From UBA12481 sp012523435 (lineage in GTDB: Bacteria > Bacteroidota > Bacteroidia > Bacteroidales > UBA12481), in contig JAQUCP010000002.1 in NCBI GenBank assembly GCA_028686135.1, forward strand, positions 62,001 through 126,000: a stretch of DNA of 64,000 nucleotides, written 5' to 3'. The translations under genes were made by a program, and so were the position numbers. The notes below the pieces were generated by a model that had not been told where the DNA came from, made no database searches, and worked only from the letters and a program-made list of their open reading frames with translations. Shown here one piece after another: positions 49,215 through 57,706 of this stretch. Each line of letters opens with the position of its first letter. The first letter of the stretch is position 1.

Positions 49215-50689
49215 TTGTTTTCAGGGAAGTCGAAGGATATTCCCCGAATCCGGTAATCATCCTCCTCATCGAAGAACAGTCGAATCAGATAGTCACAGTT
49301 CTTTTTGGAGGAGATCAATTCGATATCCATGACCCGGTTATCAGTAACCCGCACTTGGCGGATTGTAACAGCTCCTGATTTGTTCTGCAGATTGGTCACA
49401 ATCTCCAGGATATGTTCTTGGGAATACTTATTGACCAAGTGCTTTGCACAGTCTTGATCGATAAATTTAGCCCAGTCCTCGCTGGTTCCACTTTCAAGAT
49501 ACCCCAGAAATTTACCTGCCAGCTGGCCCAGACGATTTTTTGGAAGGGAATCGTGGCAATCTGTCTTTTTGCCCTGTACTTGTGGGCGGAAATTTTCTCT
49601 GAATATGCAATTAGCTATCTCATAGCTCATACTAGGATTGCCCATGCGGAACCGATTCGAGAGGAGAATGATGGTGACCTTATCATCTACGTATCGCAGA
49701 AAATCTGTATAGAATTTACCGTCCCAGCCGTAGTGAGCGATAACTTTTGTATTGCGGGCTGATTTTATGACCATCCATCCGTATGCAGTTGAATGGTTGG
49801 GATCTGCGGGGTCAGTGAAATAGGGATAATAGAGACGGTCTTTCACTTCTGGCGGCAAGAGGTCATCCTTGGTAAGGGCTTCATGCCAGGCATATAAATC
49901 CAGGGCGGTGCTAAGGATCCCAACGCTGGCCATTTGGTTCCAGGAGGGGCCCTCTTCAATCCAGCCAGATTCAATAGGTTTGCCCCAGTTACGGCAATGC
50001 CGGTAGCCATTCGCCATATTTGCTTGCGACCAATCCGGAATCCTGTAACCAGTCAAACGAAGTCCGGCAGGCTTTAATAGATTCTTTTCCAAGTATTTTT
50101 CATAGCTCATACCTGACGCTTCCTCGATGATGACGCCCAATAAATTATAACCGGCATTAGAAAACTGATGAGATTCTCCTGGTTGATTGGCAAGTGTAGA
50201 TTCGCTAATTCTGTTGATCAGTTCAGATCGGGAGATTACCTCATGATCAGTTCCAATTTGATAAGGTAAACCGGAGGTATGGGTGAGGAGATGATGAATA
50301 GTGATATTGCTCTTATCTGATTGTATGTCAGGAATATAACGACTGATTTTGTCATGGACGGAAAGTTTACCATCCATCTCCAGTTTGAGTATGGCAGCGG
50401 CGGTGAACTGTTTGGTCAGGGAGCCGATATCAAAGACGGTTTCAGCGCTGTTCTTAATCCCTTTTTCCTGGTTTGAAAATCCATAGGAAGCGGTAAAGAG
50501 TGGTTGTCCGGGGATTTTTACCAGCACCGTACCAGAGAATCCGTTTTCTCCTTCCTGATCTAGATAGTCTGCAATTTTTTGGATCAGCGGATCGGATTCA
50601 CCTGGGTATTTTTGTCCTGTTCTTACGCATTGGGTAAGCGATAGAAACAAGGTGAGAAAAATCCCGACGAAACCGAATAGATGCTTCAT
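49211..50689 (-). CDS. Lipoprotein serine hydrolase, beta-lactamase/penicillin-binding-protein-like
   Basis: The ATG at 50689 opens a lipoprotein signal ending in SLTQC (Cys21); an in-frame GTG two codons earlier is less likely. The 492-residue protein has the class C beta-lactamase-like (PF00144) core: SLTK with nucleophile Ser90 and Lys93, the second motif FSNAGYNLLG (normally Y-x-N, here F-S-N), and the HYGWDG region for the third motif. The C-terminal 130 residues are an extra domain with a beta-rich end. Such proteins are esterases or peptidases rather than resistance enzymes. Lipidation places it in the periplasm or on the surface. It follows the HD-protein gene and overlaps the regulator's 3' end. 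Confidence 0.85.
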   Translation of the reverse strand: MKHLFGFVGIFLTLFLSLTQCVRTGQKYPGESDPLIQKIADYLDQEGENGFSGTVLVKIPGQPLFTASYGFSNQEKGIKNSAETVFDIGSLTKQFTAAAILKLEMDGKLSVHDKISRYIPDIQSDKSNITIHHLLTHTSGLPYQIGTDHEVISRSELINRISESTLANQPGESHQFSNAGYNLLGVIIEEASGMSYEKYLEKNLLKPAGLRLTGYRIPDWSQANMANGYRHCRNWGKPIESGWIEEGPSWNQMASVGILSTALDLYAWHEALTKDDLLPPEVKDRLYYPYFTDPADPNHSTAYGWMVIKSARNTKVIAHYGWDGKFYTDFLRYVDDKVTIILLSNRFRMGNPSMSYEIANCIFRENFRPQVQGKKTDCHDSLPKNRLGQLAGKFLGYLESGTSEDWAKFIDQDCAKHLVNKYSQEHILEIVTNLQNKSGAVTIRQVRVTDNRVMDIELISSKKNCDYLIRLFFDEEDDYRIRGISFDFPENN

Positions 50690-50760
50690 TTTCACGGTTT
50701 AAAAATATGATGCAAGGCTTCACGGAACTACTAAAAAAGGGCAAAAAAACTTAAAAGATG

Positions 50761-51303
50761 TTAAACCAGGTCGAGTTCCTGGCGGTTCCGATAAAGAACA
50801 TCGATGATAAACTGGATATGAGCCGTACGATCGAGTCCTGCCAGAGCGATGCCCTGATCAATTTCGTTACGATCGACGCCAGAAGCAAAGCCTTTTGTTT
50901 TTAACTTTTTGATGACCGATGAGGGGGTCATGCCATCCAAGCGTGTTGGTCTCATGAGGGATGCTGCGATGATGAAACCGGTTAGTTCATCAACGGCCAG
51001 AAGGTATTTATCCATCAAGGTATCATAGGAGACGCCCCAGTGGGTGTAATGAGCGGAGATTGCATGAGCAATCACGTGTTCTCCAAGATCTTCCAATATT
51101 TTTACAATTACCTTGGGGTGTTGATCCGGATATTTCTCATAATCTGCATCGTGGAGTAATCCGGCGACACTCCAGGCTTCAACATCTTCTCCTAACGCTT
51201 CGGCGTAGGCCTCCATCACCAGTTCAACGCTTCGGCAATGACGCTTAAGACTTTCATTATCAATCAGTTTAGTAAAGATTTCCTGTGCTTCCTGCCGAGT
51301 CAT
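50761..51303 (-). CDS. HD-domain metal-dependent hydrolase
   Basis: This 180-residue protein shows the HD pattern: His22 in LKRHCRSVE, the HD pair His51-Asp52 in GLLHDADYEKYPDQHP, further His in VIAHAISAHYTHWG, and Asp in LAVDELTGFI. These bind one or two metals in phosphohydrolases that act on nucleotides or similar substrates; the substrate is unknown. It resembles small stand-alone HDIG-like proteins annotated as predicted hydrolases. It starts 6 nt after the C69 dipeptidase stop and so belongs to that transcript. No membrane or secretion signal is present, so it is cytoplasmic. Confidence 0.88.
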   Translation of the reverse strand: MTRQEAQEIFTKLIDNESLKRHCRSVELVMEAYAEALGEDVEAWSVAGLLHDADYEKYPDQHPKVIVKILEDLGEHVIAHAISAHYTHWGVSYDTLMDKYLLAVDELTGFIIAASLMRPTRLDGMTPSSVIKKLKTKGFASGVDRNEIDQGIALAGLDRTAHIQFIIDVLYRNRQELDLV

Positions 51304-51309
51304 GGTTCT

Positions 51310-52791
51310 TTATTTTATCTGTTTTTGCGTTTTCTTTAACGATTTACCAGCATGCAATTTCGTGTATTCGGTCATCTCTTTTCTGGCTATTTCCGGATCT
51401 TCCTCGTAAGCTTTAAGGAATTTCGTTTCTATTCTTTTCTGCCGGTTGAAAAGTTTTCGCTCAGTGCTCAATAGTTGCTTAGTAACTCTATGAATCTTCT
51501 TGCCGTAATTCTGGTTCATATGTTCCGAGAACCTAACAAATGCCCAAAAAGCGTGTTGATCGTTAGGATCATGAATATCTTCTGGTGGATTGTAATGATC
51601 ATCAAATGATTTCGGGTATCCTGGTCGGCAATAGTCGGGATGCATTTGGGTGGTTCCTGCGTAGTAAGGTATAAAAGGTTGTATGTCAGGCCATTGTGGA
51701 GAAAGCCACATTACGCAACCAATATCAGCGGGGAGCCAGTTTCTCAGTTCAGCGACAAACCCATAGACGGTAGCTTTTCCGCAGATCATGCTTCCGTTCA
51801 ATTCATAAGGGCTTCCTTTGGTGTATTGTTCGCTGCGGTCCAGTTTGGTACCCTCATAATGATATCGGAGGATTCGCATGAGATGACGTTTGCTGATTTT
51901 AAAACCGGGTTTAAAGGAGAAGGGGAAGCGATCCATCAGATTGAGGCCGGTGTTCATCAGGTAGTAGGCTCCCCAGGCACGGTTAATATTGCCGTGGCTT
52001 TTGAGGCTGGACCGACTGCCATAGGCTTCTCTGAAGCTAAAGAGGTGCCCGGATGTTGGGTCGTACCATCCCCGTTTGATAGCATAATCTATCAGGTCGG
52101 GTGAAGCAATAAAATTCTGCGTATCCGACAGGTCCACTTGGTCAATGGTATAATGATTAGCCAGGATCATCATTTGATCATCCGGAACTCTTTGAGCCAC
52201 AAAGTGTTTCCCTTGAACGATAGCTAACACCCATGCCTCATTTGCATCGGAGATGGAGTAGGTCCGACCAGATGCGGTATAGCCAAATCGGTTGATTAGA
52301 TCTGCGGCAATTTCCACTGCTTCTCTGGCTGATTGTGCTCTTTCCGCCAGGATTCCTCTCAGTCTGTACCCAATACCACCGTTGGTTAATTCCGGGTTAT
52401 CTTCTTTGGATGGGCATGAATTGGAGCAAATGGTGACACCGTATTCATTCAGATATGAATCGGCAAAGTCCATTCCTGGAAGCTCAAGCCAGATAAAGCG
52501 ATTGGTAAAAGCCACTTGGGCAAGTCGTCCGCCATTTTTCAGTACTAATTCACTGCCCTCATGATAAGGGATTTGAGGCTGGGCGATCCAGTTAACCAAC
52601 TGTTTTCCATAATCATCCTCGTTGTGGGCAACCATAACTGAACCATCGATTGTTGCATCTTTTCCAACCAGGATGGTAAAACAGTCCAGTGATTCTGTCG
52701 GATGATGGACAGCATTTTGACTGTAAAGGGCTGGTGTGATTAGCAGCAAGGCGAATAGACACCGGAGAAATAGTTTTGCTGATGTTTTCAT
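51310..52791 (-). CDS. Secreted C69 family dipeptidase
   Basis: The ATG at 52791 gives 493 residues; the longer frame starts on TTG and adds four residues. A signal peptide (about 1-25, cleavage near LYSQ) precedes the C69/PepD motif DCFTILVGKDATIDGSVMVAHNEDD with nucleophile Cys37, which is normally the mature N-terminal residue of the Ntn-hydrolase fold, so further processing of a short propeptide is expected. It also has the family motifs VGSMICGKATVYGFVAE-like region (GSMICGKATV) and WLSPQWPDIQPFIPYYAG. It hydrolyses dipeptides in the periplasm. It is co-transcribed with the HD protein and lies 53 nt downstream of pyrD. Confidence 0.88.
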   Translation of the reverse strand: MKTSAKLFLRCLFALLLITPALYSQNAVHHPTESLDCFTILVGKDATIDGSVMVAHNEDDYGKQLVNWIAQPQIPYHEGSELVLKNGGRLAQVAFTNRFIWLELPGMDFADSYLNEYGVTICSNSCPSKEDNPELTNGGIGYRLRGILAERAQSAREAVEIAADLINRFGYTASGRTYSISDANEAWVLAIVQGKHFVAQRVPDDQMMILANHYTIDQVDLSDTQNFIASPDLIDYAIKRGWYDPTSGHLFSFREAYGSRSSLKSHGNINRAWGAYYLMNTGLNLMDRFPFSFKPGFKISKRHLMRILRYHYEGTKLDRSEQYTKGSPYELNGSMICGKATVYGFVAELRNWLPADIGCVMWLSPQWPDIQPFIPYYAGTTQMHPDYCRPGYPKSFDDHYNPPEDIHDPNDQHAFWAFVRFSEHMNQNYGKKIHRVTKQLLSTERKLFNRQKRIETKFLKAYEEDPEIARKEMTEYTKLHAGKSLKKTQKQIK

Positions 52792-52844
52792 AGGATGATA
52801 CAATTACCGTCGAAAGATAGCCTATTGCTGGTAAAGGTAATAGG

Positions 52845-53891
52845 TTAAATCTTTTTGGCATTGTTTTGACGCCAGGCACGAACGATTCGTCCGAGAAAAC
52901 CGGGACCCTCATAGACGAACCCGGTATAAATCTGTACCAGTTTAGCGCCGGCACTCAGTTTTTCCAAGGCATCCTGTTCTGTCATCACGCCTCCGGATGC
53001 GATAATTGGAAAGCGATCTCCCAGTTTTTGATAAAGATAACGAATCATTTCGGTTGAGATGGCTCTCAAAGGAGTGCCGCTTAAACCACCTTCGCCAAAG
53101 CGATCGAGTTCTTCCTGAGTATAGGAGAGATCGAACCTCCTGTTGCTGGTGTTTGTTGCTACCACCCCGTCAATTCCTGTTGCCATGATCACCTCAATAA
53201 CCTCGTCCAGCTGGGTTGTGGATAAGTCGGGAGATATCTTCATAAGAATCGGGCGATAGAATTTCCTTTCCTTTCGTATCCGGATTAGGTGTTCCAGGAT
53301 CAGGGTTAAGGATTCTTTGTCTTGTAGTTTACTAAGGTCCTTGATATTAGGACAACTTACGTTTACGACAAAGAAATCAACAAAGGGATATAATTCGTTG
53401 AAGCATGCAACATAATCCTGCCAGGCGTCTTCATTAGTGGTTAAGCTGTTTTTCCCGATATTGCCTCCCACGATCAATCCTGATGGTCTTTGTTTCAGCT
53501 GCTTGGCCATTTCAATCACACCGGGATTGTTGAATCCCATCCGGTTGATCATCGCGGAGTTTCGGGTTAAGCGAAACAGGCGGGGTTTTGGATTACCCTT
53601 TTGTGGTAATGGAGTCACCGTTCCAACCTCAACAAAACTAAACCCGATATTTCTCAGAAAGCGAAGGGCCATTGCTTTTTTATCCATTCCACCAGCCAAC
53701 CCGACCGGGTGACGAAATTTCAGTCCAAATGCTTCAATGGGGGTGGAATCGGATTTAAGGGTCCTGGAGAGTGGTATGGCCAAAAGCCGTCCGATGAACG
53801 GAAAAAAACGAAAGGTAACAAATAGAAGATGGTGGATGGTTTCAGGAGGCAGCAGGAAAAGTATAGGTCGGATGACTGATTTGTAAAACAT
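52845..53891 (-). CDS. pyrD: Dihydroorotate dehydrogenase (quinone-dependent, class 2)
   Basis: The 348-residue protein has the N-terminal hydrophobic helix of class 2 enzymes that docks to the membrane quinone pool, the FMN motif GLAGGMDKKA, RMGFNNPG and VNVSCPN with catalytic serine, and ATNTSNR and ASGGVMTEQDAL for FMN phosphate. It oxidises dihydroorotate to orotate, giving electrons to quinone, in pyrimidine synthesis. It has a consensus promoter directly upstream. pyrB-pyrI are 19 kb away. The dipeptidase gene 53 nt downstream may share the transcript. Confidence 0.95.
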   Translation of the reverse strand: MFYKSVIRPILFLLPPETIHHLLFVTFRFFPFIGRLLAIPLSRTLKSDSTPIEAFGLKFRHPVGLAGGMDKKAMALRFLRNIGFSFVEVGTVTPLPQKGNPKPRLFRLTRNSAMINRMGFNNPGVIEMAKQLKQRPSGLIVGGNIGKNSLTTNEDAWQDYVACFNELYPFVDFFVVNVSCPNIKDLSKLQDKESLTLILEHLIRIRKERKFYRPILMKISPDLSTTQLDEVIEVIMATGIDGVVATNTSNRRFDLSYTQEELDRFGEGGLSGTPLRAISTEMIRYLYQKLGDRFPIIASGGVMTEQDALEKLSAGAKLVQIYTGFVYEGPGFLGRIVRAWRQNNAKKI

Positions 53892-53910
53892 GGGTTCGAA
53901 TTGTCGCTGC

Positions 53911-53941
53911 CAAAGTTATTCAATCCCGCTGAGAGGCCCAA
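53911..53941 (-). promoter_or_regulatory. Bacteroidota promoter of pyrD
   Basis: On the minus strand TTG (53941-53939), a 20-nt spacer and TAACTTTG (53918-53911) match the consensus. It lies 20 nt before the pyrD ATG and 13 nt after the XRE regulator stop. Confidence 0.75.
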
Positions 53942-53953
53942 CAAGGATTTAAA

Positions 53954-54364
53954 TCAAGCCTTTTTAAATTCATCCCAGGTGTGGTCGGAGTAAAATATGA
54001 AAACCTTATCGACGAATCTTTCTGGTTTAACATCTTTAACGTCCTGAATAATAATATGTTCTGATTTCTTTTCTTGAGGTGGTTCTGGTGCCTCAACAGG
54101 AGGAGCATCAAAGATGGTTCGTTCCTTAACCACTTTGTTTACAGGGTTTTCAGTTGATCTATACACCTCTCCTTTACCCAGAATAAGCCAATCGGGGTTA
54201 ACCGTTGGAAATTGCTGTAAAGTTTTCATGACAAAATCCAGGCTAGGGTTATTGCGACCATTCAGGATATGGGAAATGCTACTACGCTGTATCCCGATTG
54301 TATCAGCAAAGCTAGCTGGCGTCAAATCTTCGGCCAGTATCAATTTTTTTATCCGCTCTATCAT
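53954..54364 (-). CDS. XRE-family (Cro/CI-type) DNA-binding regulator
   Basis: The 136-residue protein has a helix-turn-helix of the XRE/Cro type at about 1-60 (LTPASFADTIGIQRSSISHILNGRNNPSLDFVMKTLQQFP) ending in the frequent motif VNPDWLILGKGE (about 55-66). A linker rich in Pro and Glu (about 85-105) leads to a short C-terminal part (KVFIFYSDHTWDEFKKA). It resembles stand-alone Bacteroidota regulators that end in the LLTGKGE motif. Two promoter-like palindromes lie just upstream, suggesting autoregulation. It may also control the repeated sites in the gene-free stretch upstream; that is inference. It precedes pyrD on the same strand but that gene has its own promoter. Confidence 0.88.
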   Translation of the reverse strand: MIERIKKLILAEDLTPASFADTIGIQRSSISHILNGRNNPSLDFVMKTLQQFPTVNPDWLILGKGEVYRSTENPVNKVVKERTIFDAPPVEAPEPPQEKKSEHIIIQDVKDVKPERFVDKVFIFYSDHTWDEFKKA

Positions 54365-54365
54365 A

Positions 54366-54412
54366 TTACAAATGTAAATTATGACTTCCTAATTAACAAA
54401 TGACAAATGTAA
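54366..54412 (-). promoter_or_regulatory. Tandem promoter/operator of the XRE regulator gene
   Basis: Two copies of ACAAATGTAA (54368-54377 and 54403-54412) lie 35 nt apart. The first sits in the palindrome TTACA-AA-TGTAA. On the minus strand each contains TACATTTG, a TAnnTTTG promoter element. The proximal one has TTTG exactly 20 nt upstream; the distal one has a TTG 22 nt upstream. Promoter and palindromic operator thus overlap, as expected for a self-repressing gene. The proximal promoter would give an almost leaderless mRNA. Confidence 0.55.
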
Positions 54413-54716
54413 CATTACTTAATTCACAACTGTCAACTTGATGTTTACGGTTGTCAACCCTAGTAAGCAGCTAACCTATATTTAAAAAAAATGAACATAC
54501 GAAAGTAGTACTTTAAAAAAGTAGTCCGAATCGATAAAAGCTCACACGAATGGTTATGATACACAATTTTTAATTTACTATTCGCATATCAATAACTTAT
54601 TGAATTATAAAAATTAAGAGAATTTCAACAAGTTTTTAATTGAAAATTGATCAATAGACAGCAATTTCTTCTCCAGCTATCGAACGGATATAAATATAAA
54701 CTTTATATATGACTAT

Positions 54717-54732
54717 ATAACTAACTGGTTAT
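54717..54732. repeat. 16-nt palindromic site, copy 1
   Basis: ATAACTAACTGGTTAT, an inverted repeat ATAAC-(6)-GTTAT. It occurs a second time, base for base, 105 nt further on. Arm spacing of 11 nt is that of a dimeric helix-turn-helix site. Confidence 0.6.
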
Positions 54733-54821
54733 AAGCTAAATAAAATGAACATTCATCTGAATTCTCGATTTTTGTACCGTTTTGAGCCATTATTTAGATC
54801 TATTACATCAAGTTGTATATC

Positions 54822-54837
54822 ATAACTAACTGGTTAT
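54822..54837. repeat. 16-nt palindromic site, copy 2
   Basis: This is an exact copy of ATAACTAACTGGTTAT. The 105-nt distance from copy 1 equals ten turns of B-DNA, so both sites face the same side of the helix. Confidence 0.6.
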
Positions 54838-55108
54838 TTGTAAGTTGTGATATATGTTTTATTGAAATCAATATTCATTTAGGAGGATTAGTCGGTCTTA
54901 TACAAATGTATAGCTTGGTTGGATTAGTCATTCAATAGTGGTTTAACACTGTAAACTTTCGCATGATTGAAACGGTTGCAATTTGTAACAAGCTAATAGG
55001 GTTTAGCTGGTAGAGGGAACGGAGATGAAGATTGTTTGATATAATTATCGGTTAATCCTTGTGGAGTGAGTGGATAGTGAAATAGAAGATTCCTAGGGGG
55101 GAATACGC

Positions 55109-55140
55109 AAAAAAAAACAGGCATGAAAGCCTGTTTTTTA
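55109..55140 (-). terminator. Terminator of tRNA-Gly
   Basis: The stem AACAGGC / GCCTGTT with a 6-nt loop is flanked by an A-run and a T-run. On the minus strand it lies 9 nt after the tRNA 3' end and is followed by nine T. It could also stop plus-strand transcripts coming from the gene-free stretch. Confidence 0.85.
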
Positions 55141-55148
55141 GTTAGTTG

Positions 55149-55220
55149 AGCGGGAAACGGGATTCGAACCCGCGACCCTCAGCTTGGGAAGCTGATGCTC
55201 TACCCCTGAGCTACTCCCGC
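55149..55220 (-). tRNA. tRNA-Gly (anticodon CCC)
   Basis: A 72-nt tRNA without encoded CCA. Acceptor stem GCGGGAG pairs with TTCCCGC, anticodon arm TCAGC-TTCCCAA-GCTGA, T-arm with GGGTTCGAATCCC, discriminator T (U), usual for tRNA-Gly. A TATTTTTG element at 55239-55232 on the minus strand is a plausible -7 promoter box. Confidence 0.95.
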
Positions 55221-55309
55221 AAAAGGTGGAGCAAAAATAGCAACCTTAATGTAAATACGTGCTATGTCAATAAAAAAATGCAGGGCTATGGCTATTACAG
55301 GAAAACAGC

Positions 55310-56602
55310 TTAGAACGTTTTTGAGGTATCGAGCTTATTTTCGGTTTTACCTACGATATAGTTCACGGCCGAATCGCCGGTAATGTTGACAACGGTTCTT
55401 AGCATATCGAGGGGGCGGTCTATTCCAATGATTAGGGCAAGTCCTTCCACGGGGATCCCAGCTGAGCTAAGCACGATGACGAGCATTACAATGCTGCCGC
55501 CCGGGATTCCCGGGGAACCAATAGCGGCCAGTATGGCTGTCATGACGATCGCAATTTGCTCAAAAATGCTTAGGTCAACTCCGAATACCTGTGCGATAAA
55601 AACAGCTGCAATGGCTTGATAACAGGCTGTTCCATCCATATTGATGGTAGTTCCCACTGGTAGAACGAAGTTGGAGATATCTTCAGAAACACCGAGTTCG
55701 TCAATATTCTGTTTTAGGGTAACGGGCAGTGTGGCGGCACTAGAGCTGGTGGAGAAGGCAACCATCTGGGCTGGAGCTATGGCTTTCAGAAAACGAAAAA
55801 ACTTAACTTTTTTAACGAACACCTTCAGTAGAACCGGATAGAAGATCATAACAGCGGCGGTTAGGCCGAGTACAACGGTGATGAAATAGAGTCCTAAAGC
55901 AGTAAAGAGATCGGTATCCGCGGCAAAATCTACCACTAATCCGGCCAACAAGGCTAGGACTCCGATCGGTGCAAACTGCATAATAATGCCAATAACCTTC
56001 AGGAGTATTTCATGAAGACTCTCAATAAGATTTGTGAAAGGTGCTGTTTTTTCGCCTTTAATCATGACAATAGCGGCAGCGAGTAATATAGCAAAGAATA
56101 TGATTTGCAGCATATTAGAGTTATCAGCACCGGAGCTTATGATATTTTCCGGAACCATATCCACGATGAACTGGAGGGGAGAATCCTGTTTTAAACCATC
56201 TGCCAGGCTACTCTTTTCTTCCATTGACTCCTGGAACTGCTCCATATAGTATGCTCGCTTCTCTTCCGGGAAAGTATGACCTGGGCGAATAGTGTTAACC
56301 AGCAATAATCCTACTGCAGCTGATCCGACCATTGAAAGGAAATAGAGTCCTACGGTTTTAACTCCGAGGGTTCCGAGTTTTTGAATTGATCCAAGGCTTG
56401 ATATGCCGACCACGATGGAGACAAAAACGAGAGGAACAGCGATCAGCTTGAGCATTCGTATAAAAATGACACCCCAGGGTTTCACCCAGTTGGTAACGAT
56501 CTCGCCAAAATTCAGATTAACAGCAAGAATTCCAAGTAGCAGTCCTGCCACCATTCCTAAAATGATGGTCAGATAGAGTGGAATACGTTTCTTTTTCTTC
56601 AT
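55310..56602 (-). CDS. Dicarboxylate/amino acid:cation symporter (GltP/DctA family)
   Basis: The 430-residue membrane protein has the DAACS family motifs: the serine-rich re-entrant loop FSTSSSAATLPVT, the motif NMDGTACYQAIAAVFIAQ and the second loop with AAIGSPGIPGGSIVM, plus about eight hydrophobic segments. It takes up glutamate, aspartate or C4-dicarboxylates with sodium or protons; exact substrate unknown. It is the last gene of the operon pta-hbd-ackA-ptb-buk, 24 nt after buk, so it may bring in a substrate fermented by these enzymes. Glutamate or aspartate would fit amino-acid fermentation, which is inference. Confidence 0.92.
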   Translation of the reverse strand: MKKKKRIPLYLTIILGMVAGLLLGILAVNLNFGEIVTNWVKPWGVIFIRMLKLIAVPLVFVSIVVGISSLGSIQKLGTLGVKTVGLYFLSMVGSAAVGLLLVNTIRPGHTFPEEKRAYYMEQFQESMEEKSSLADGLKQDSPLQFIVDMVPENIISSGADNSNMLQIIFFAILLAAAIVMIKGEKTAPFTNLIESLHEILLKVIGIIMQFAPIGVLALLAGLVVDFAADTDLFTALGLYFITVVLGLTAAVMIFYPVLLKVFVKKVKFFRFLKAIAPAQMVAFSTSSSAATLPVTLKQNIDELGVSEDISNFVLPVGTTINMDGTACYQAIAAVFIAQVFGVDLSIFEQIAIVMTAILAAIGSPGIPGGSIVMLVIVLSSAGIPVEGLALIIGIDRPLDMLRTVVNITGDSAVNYIVGKTENKLDTSKTF

Positions 56603-56626
56603 TGATGGATGTTAGGTTGGAGGTGT

Positions 56627-57703
56627 TCAGGCATAATCTTTGGGATCAGTTTCGCCTGTTGCGACCATTAATGCGTTGACTGCAAGTGCTCTCATCTCGT
56701 CTTCGCCTGGGAAAACCCTGACGGGGGCGATCCAAGCGATACGGTAGGTCACCAGTTGAATGAACAGCTCGTTAAAGGCGATTCCACCGGTTAGGAGAAT
56801 GGCATCTACCTGGCCCTTTAAAACGACACTACAGGCACCAATCTCTTTAGCGACCTGGTAAGCCATGGCCTCATAAACCTTTCTGGCTTCCTGGTCTCCA
56901 GCGGCTATGCGCTGCTCTACTTCGTTTGCGGCACTGGTGCCTAGGTAGGCAACCAAGCCTCCCTGGCCGACTACCATTTTCCGGACCTCCGTCTCGGTGT
57001 ATTTTCCGCTGTAGCAGACTCCAATTAGTTGTCCAACTGGCAGTGTTCCAGTTCTTTCTGGAGAGAATGGTCCTTCGCCGTCGAGACCCTGGTTCACATC
57101 GATAACCTTACCTTTGCAGTGCGCACCTACTGTGATCCCCCCTCCTAGATGAGCCACGATGAGGTTCAGATCTTCATATTTTTCCCCGATCGAACTGGCA
57201 TAGGATCGGGCCACAGCCTTATGATTTAAAGCGTGGAATACGGAAACACGTTGGAAGTCGGGATGACCGGTCAGGCGAGCGATATCCTGCAACTCATCGA
57301 CCACAATGGGATCAGCAATAAAGGCTTGTGCTCCCGGGATCATGTTAGCCAGGTCAAAAGCAATGATAGCTCCAAGATTGCTGGCATGTTGCTGGGTATT
57401 CTCTCTCATCAGGTCATCGATCATCGCTTGATTCACCCGATAGACACCGGATTCGATTGGTTTCAGGAGGCCGCCCCGTCCCACGACCAAATGGATTTCC
57501 ATGATATCAATACCAGCATTTTTGAGCTCATTGAGGATCGTGTTTTTCCGGTATTCGTACTGCTCGGTGACCTGTTTAAAATGCTTCAATTCATCAACTG
57601 AATGCCGGAGGCTCTTTTGGAATACCGGTTTAGTATTTTGAAAAACCGCGATTTTGGTTGAGGTTGAGCCGGGGTTGATTACCAGGATGTCTAATGGATT
57701 CAT
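56627..57703 (-). CDS. buk: Butyrate kinase
   Basis: The 358-residue protein has the acetate/butyrate kinase fold: phosphate-binding start DILVINPGSTSTKIAVF, the loop LVVGRGGLLKPIESGVYRV, HALNHKAVARSYA, VAHLGGGITVGAHCKGKVID, and the C-terminal ADP motif VDAILLTGGIAFNE. The Buk-type N-terminus and GRGG motif distinguish it from acetate kinase. It makes ATP from butyryl phosphate and releases butyrate, or a branched-chain acid. The gene starts 3 nt after the ptb stop. The pair provides substrate-level phosphorylation from butyryl-CoA. Confidence 0.94.
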   Translation of the reverse strand: MNPLDILVINPGSTSTKIAVFQNTKPVFQKSLRHSVDELKHFKQVTEQYEYRKNTILNELKNAGIDIMEIHLVVGRGGLLKPIESGVYRVNQAMIDDLMRENTQQHASNLGAIIAFDLANMIPGAQAFIADPIVVDELQDIARLTGHPDFQRVSVFHALNHKAVARSYASSIGEKYEDLNLIVAHLGGGITVGAHCKGKVIDVNQGLDGEGPFSPERTGTLPVGQLIGVCYSGKYTETEVRKMVVGQGGLVAYLGTSAANEVEQRIAAGDQEARKVYEAMAYQVAKEIGACSVVLKGQVDAILLTGGIAFNELFIQLVTYRIAWIAPVRVFPGEDEMRALAVNALMVATGETDPKDYA

Positions 57704-57706
57704 TTA

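Larger units (their letters stand above)
54413..55108. other. AT-rich gene-free stretch with repeated palindromic sites
   Basis: All frames are broken by stops and no RNA gene was recognised in about 700 nt. The base composition is clearly more AT-rich than the flanking genes. It contains two exact 16-nt palindromic sites (listed separately), a short inverted repeat AAAGTA-G-TACTTT (54502-54514), and a direct repeat GGATTAGTC (54885-54893 and 54921-54929). A 26-codon frame at 54745 starting MNIHLNSRF is the only small ORF noticed and is not convincing. Confidence 0.6.

Noticed and set aside
49211..50689. Beta-lactam resistance gene
   Set aside because: The SxxK serine hydrolase family is broad. 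The second motif is FSN rather than YxN, and the protein is a lipoprotein with an extra C-terminal domain, so an antibiotic-hydrolysing role is not supported.
54745..54825. Small frame MNIHLNSRF in the gene-free stretch
   Set aside because: It is only 26 codons, has no ribosome site, and lies in strongly AT-rich sequence between the two palindromic repeats.
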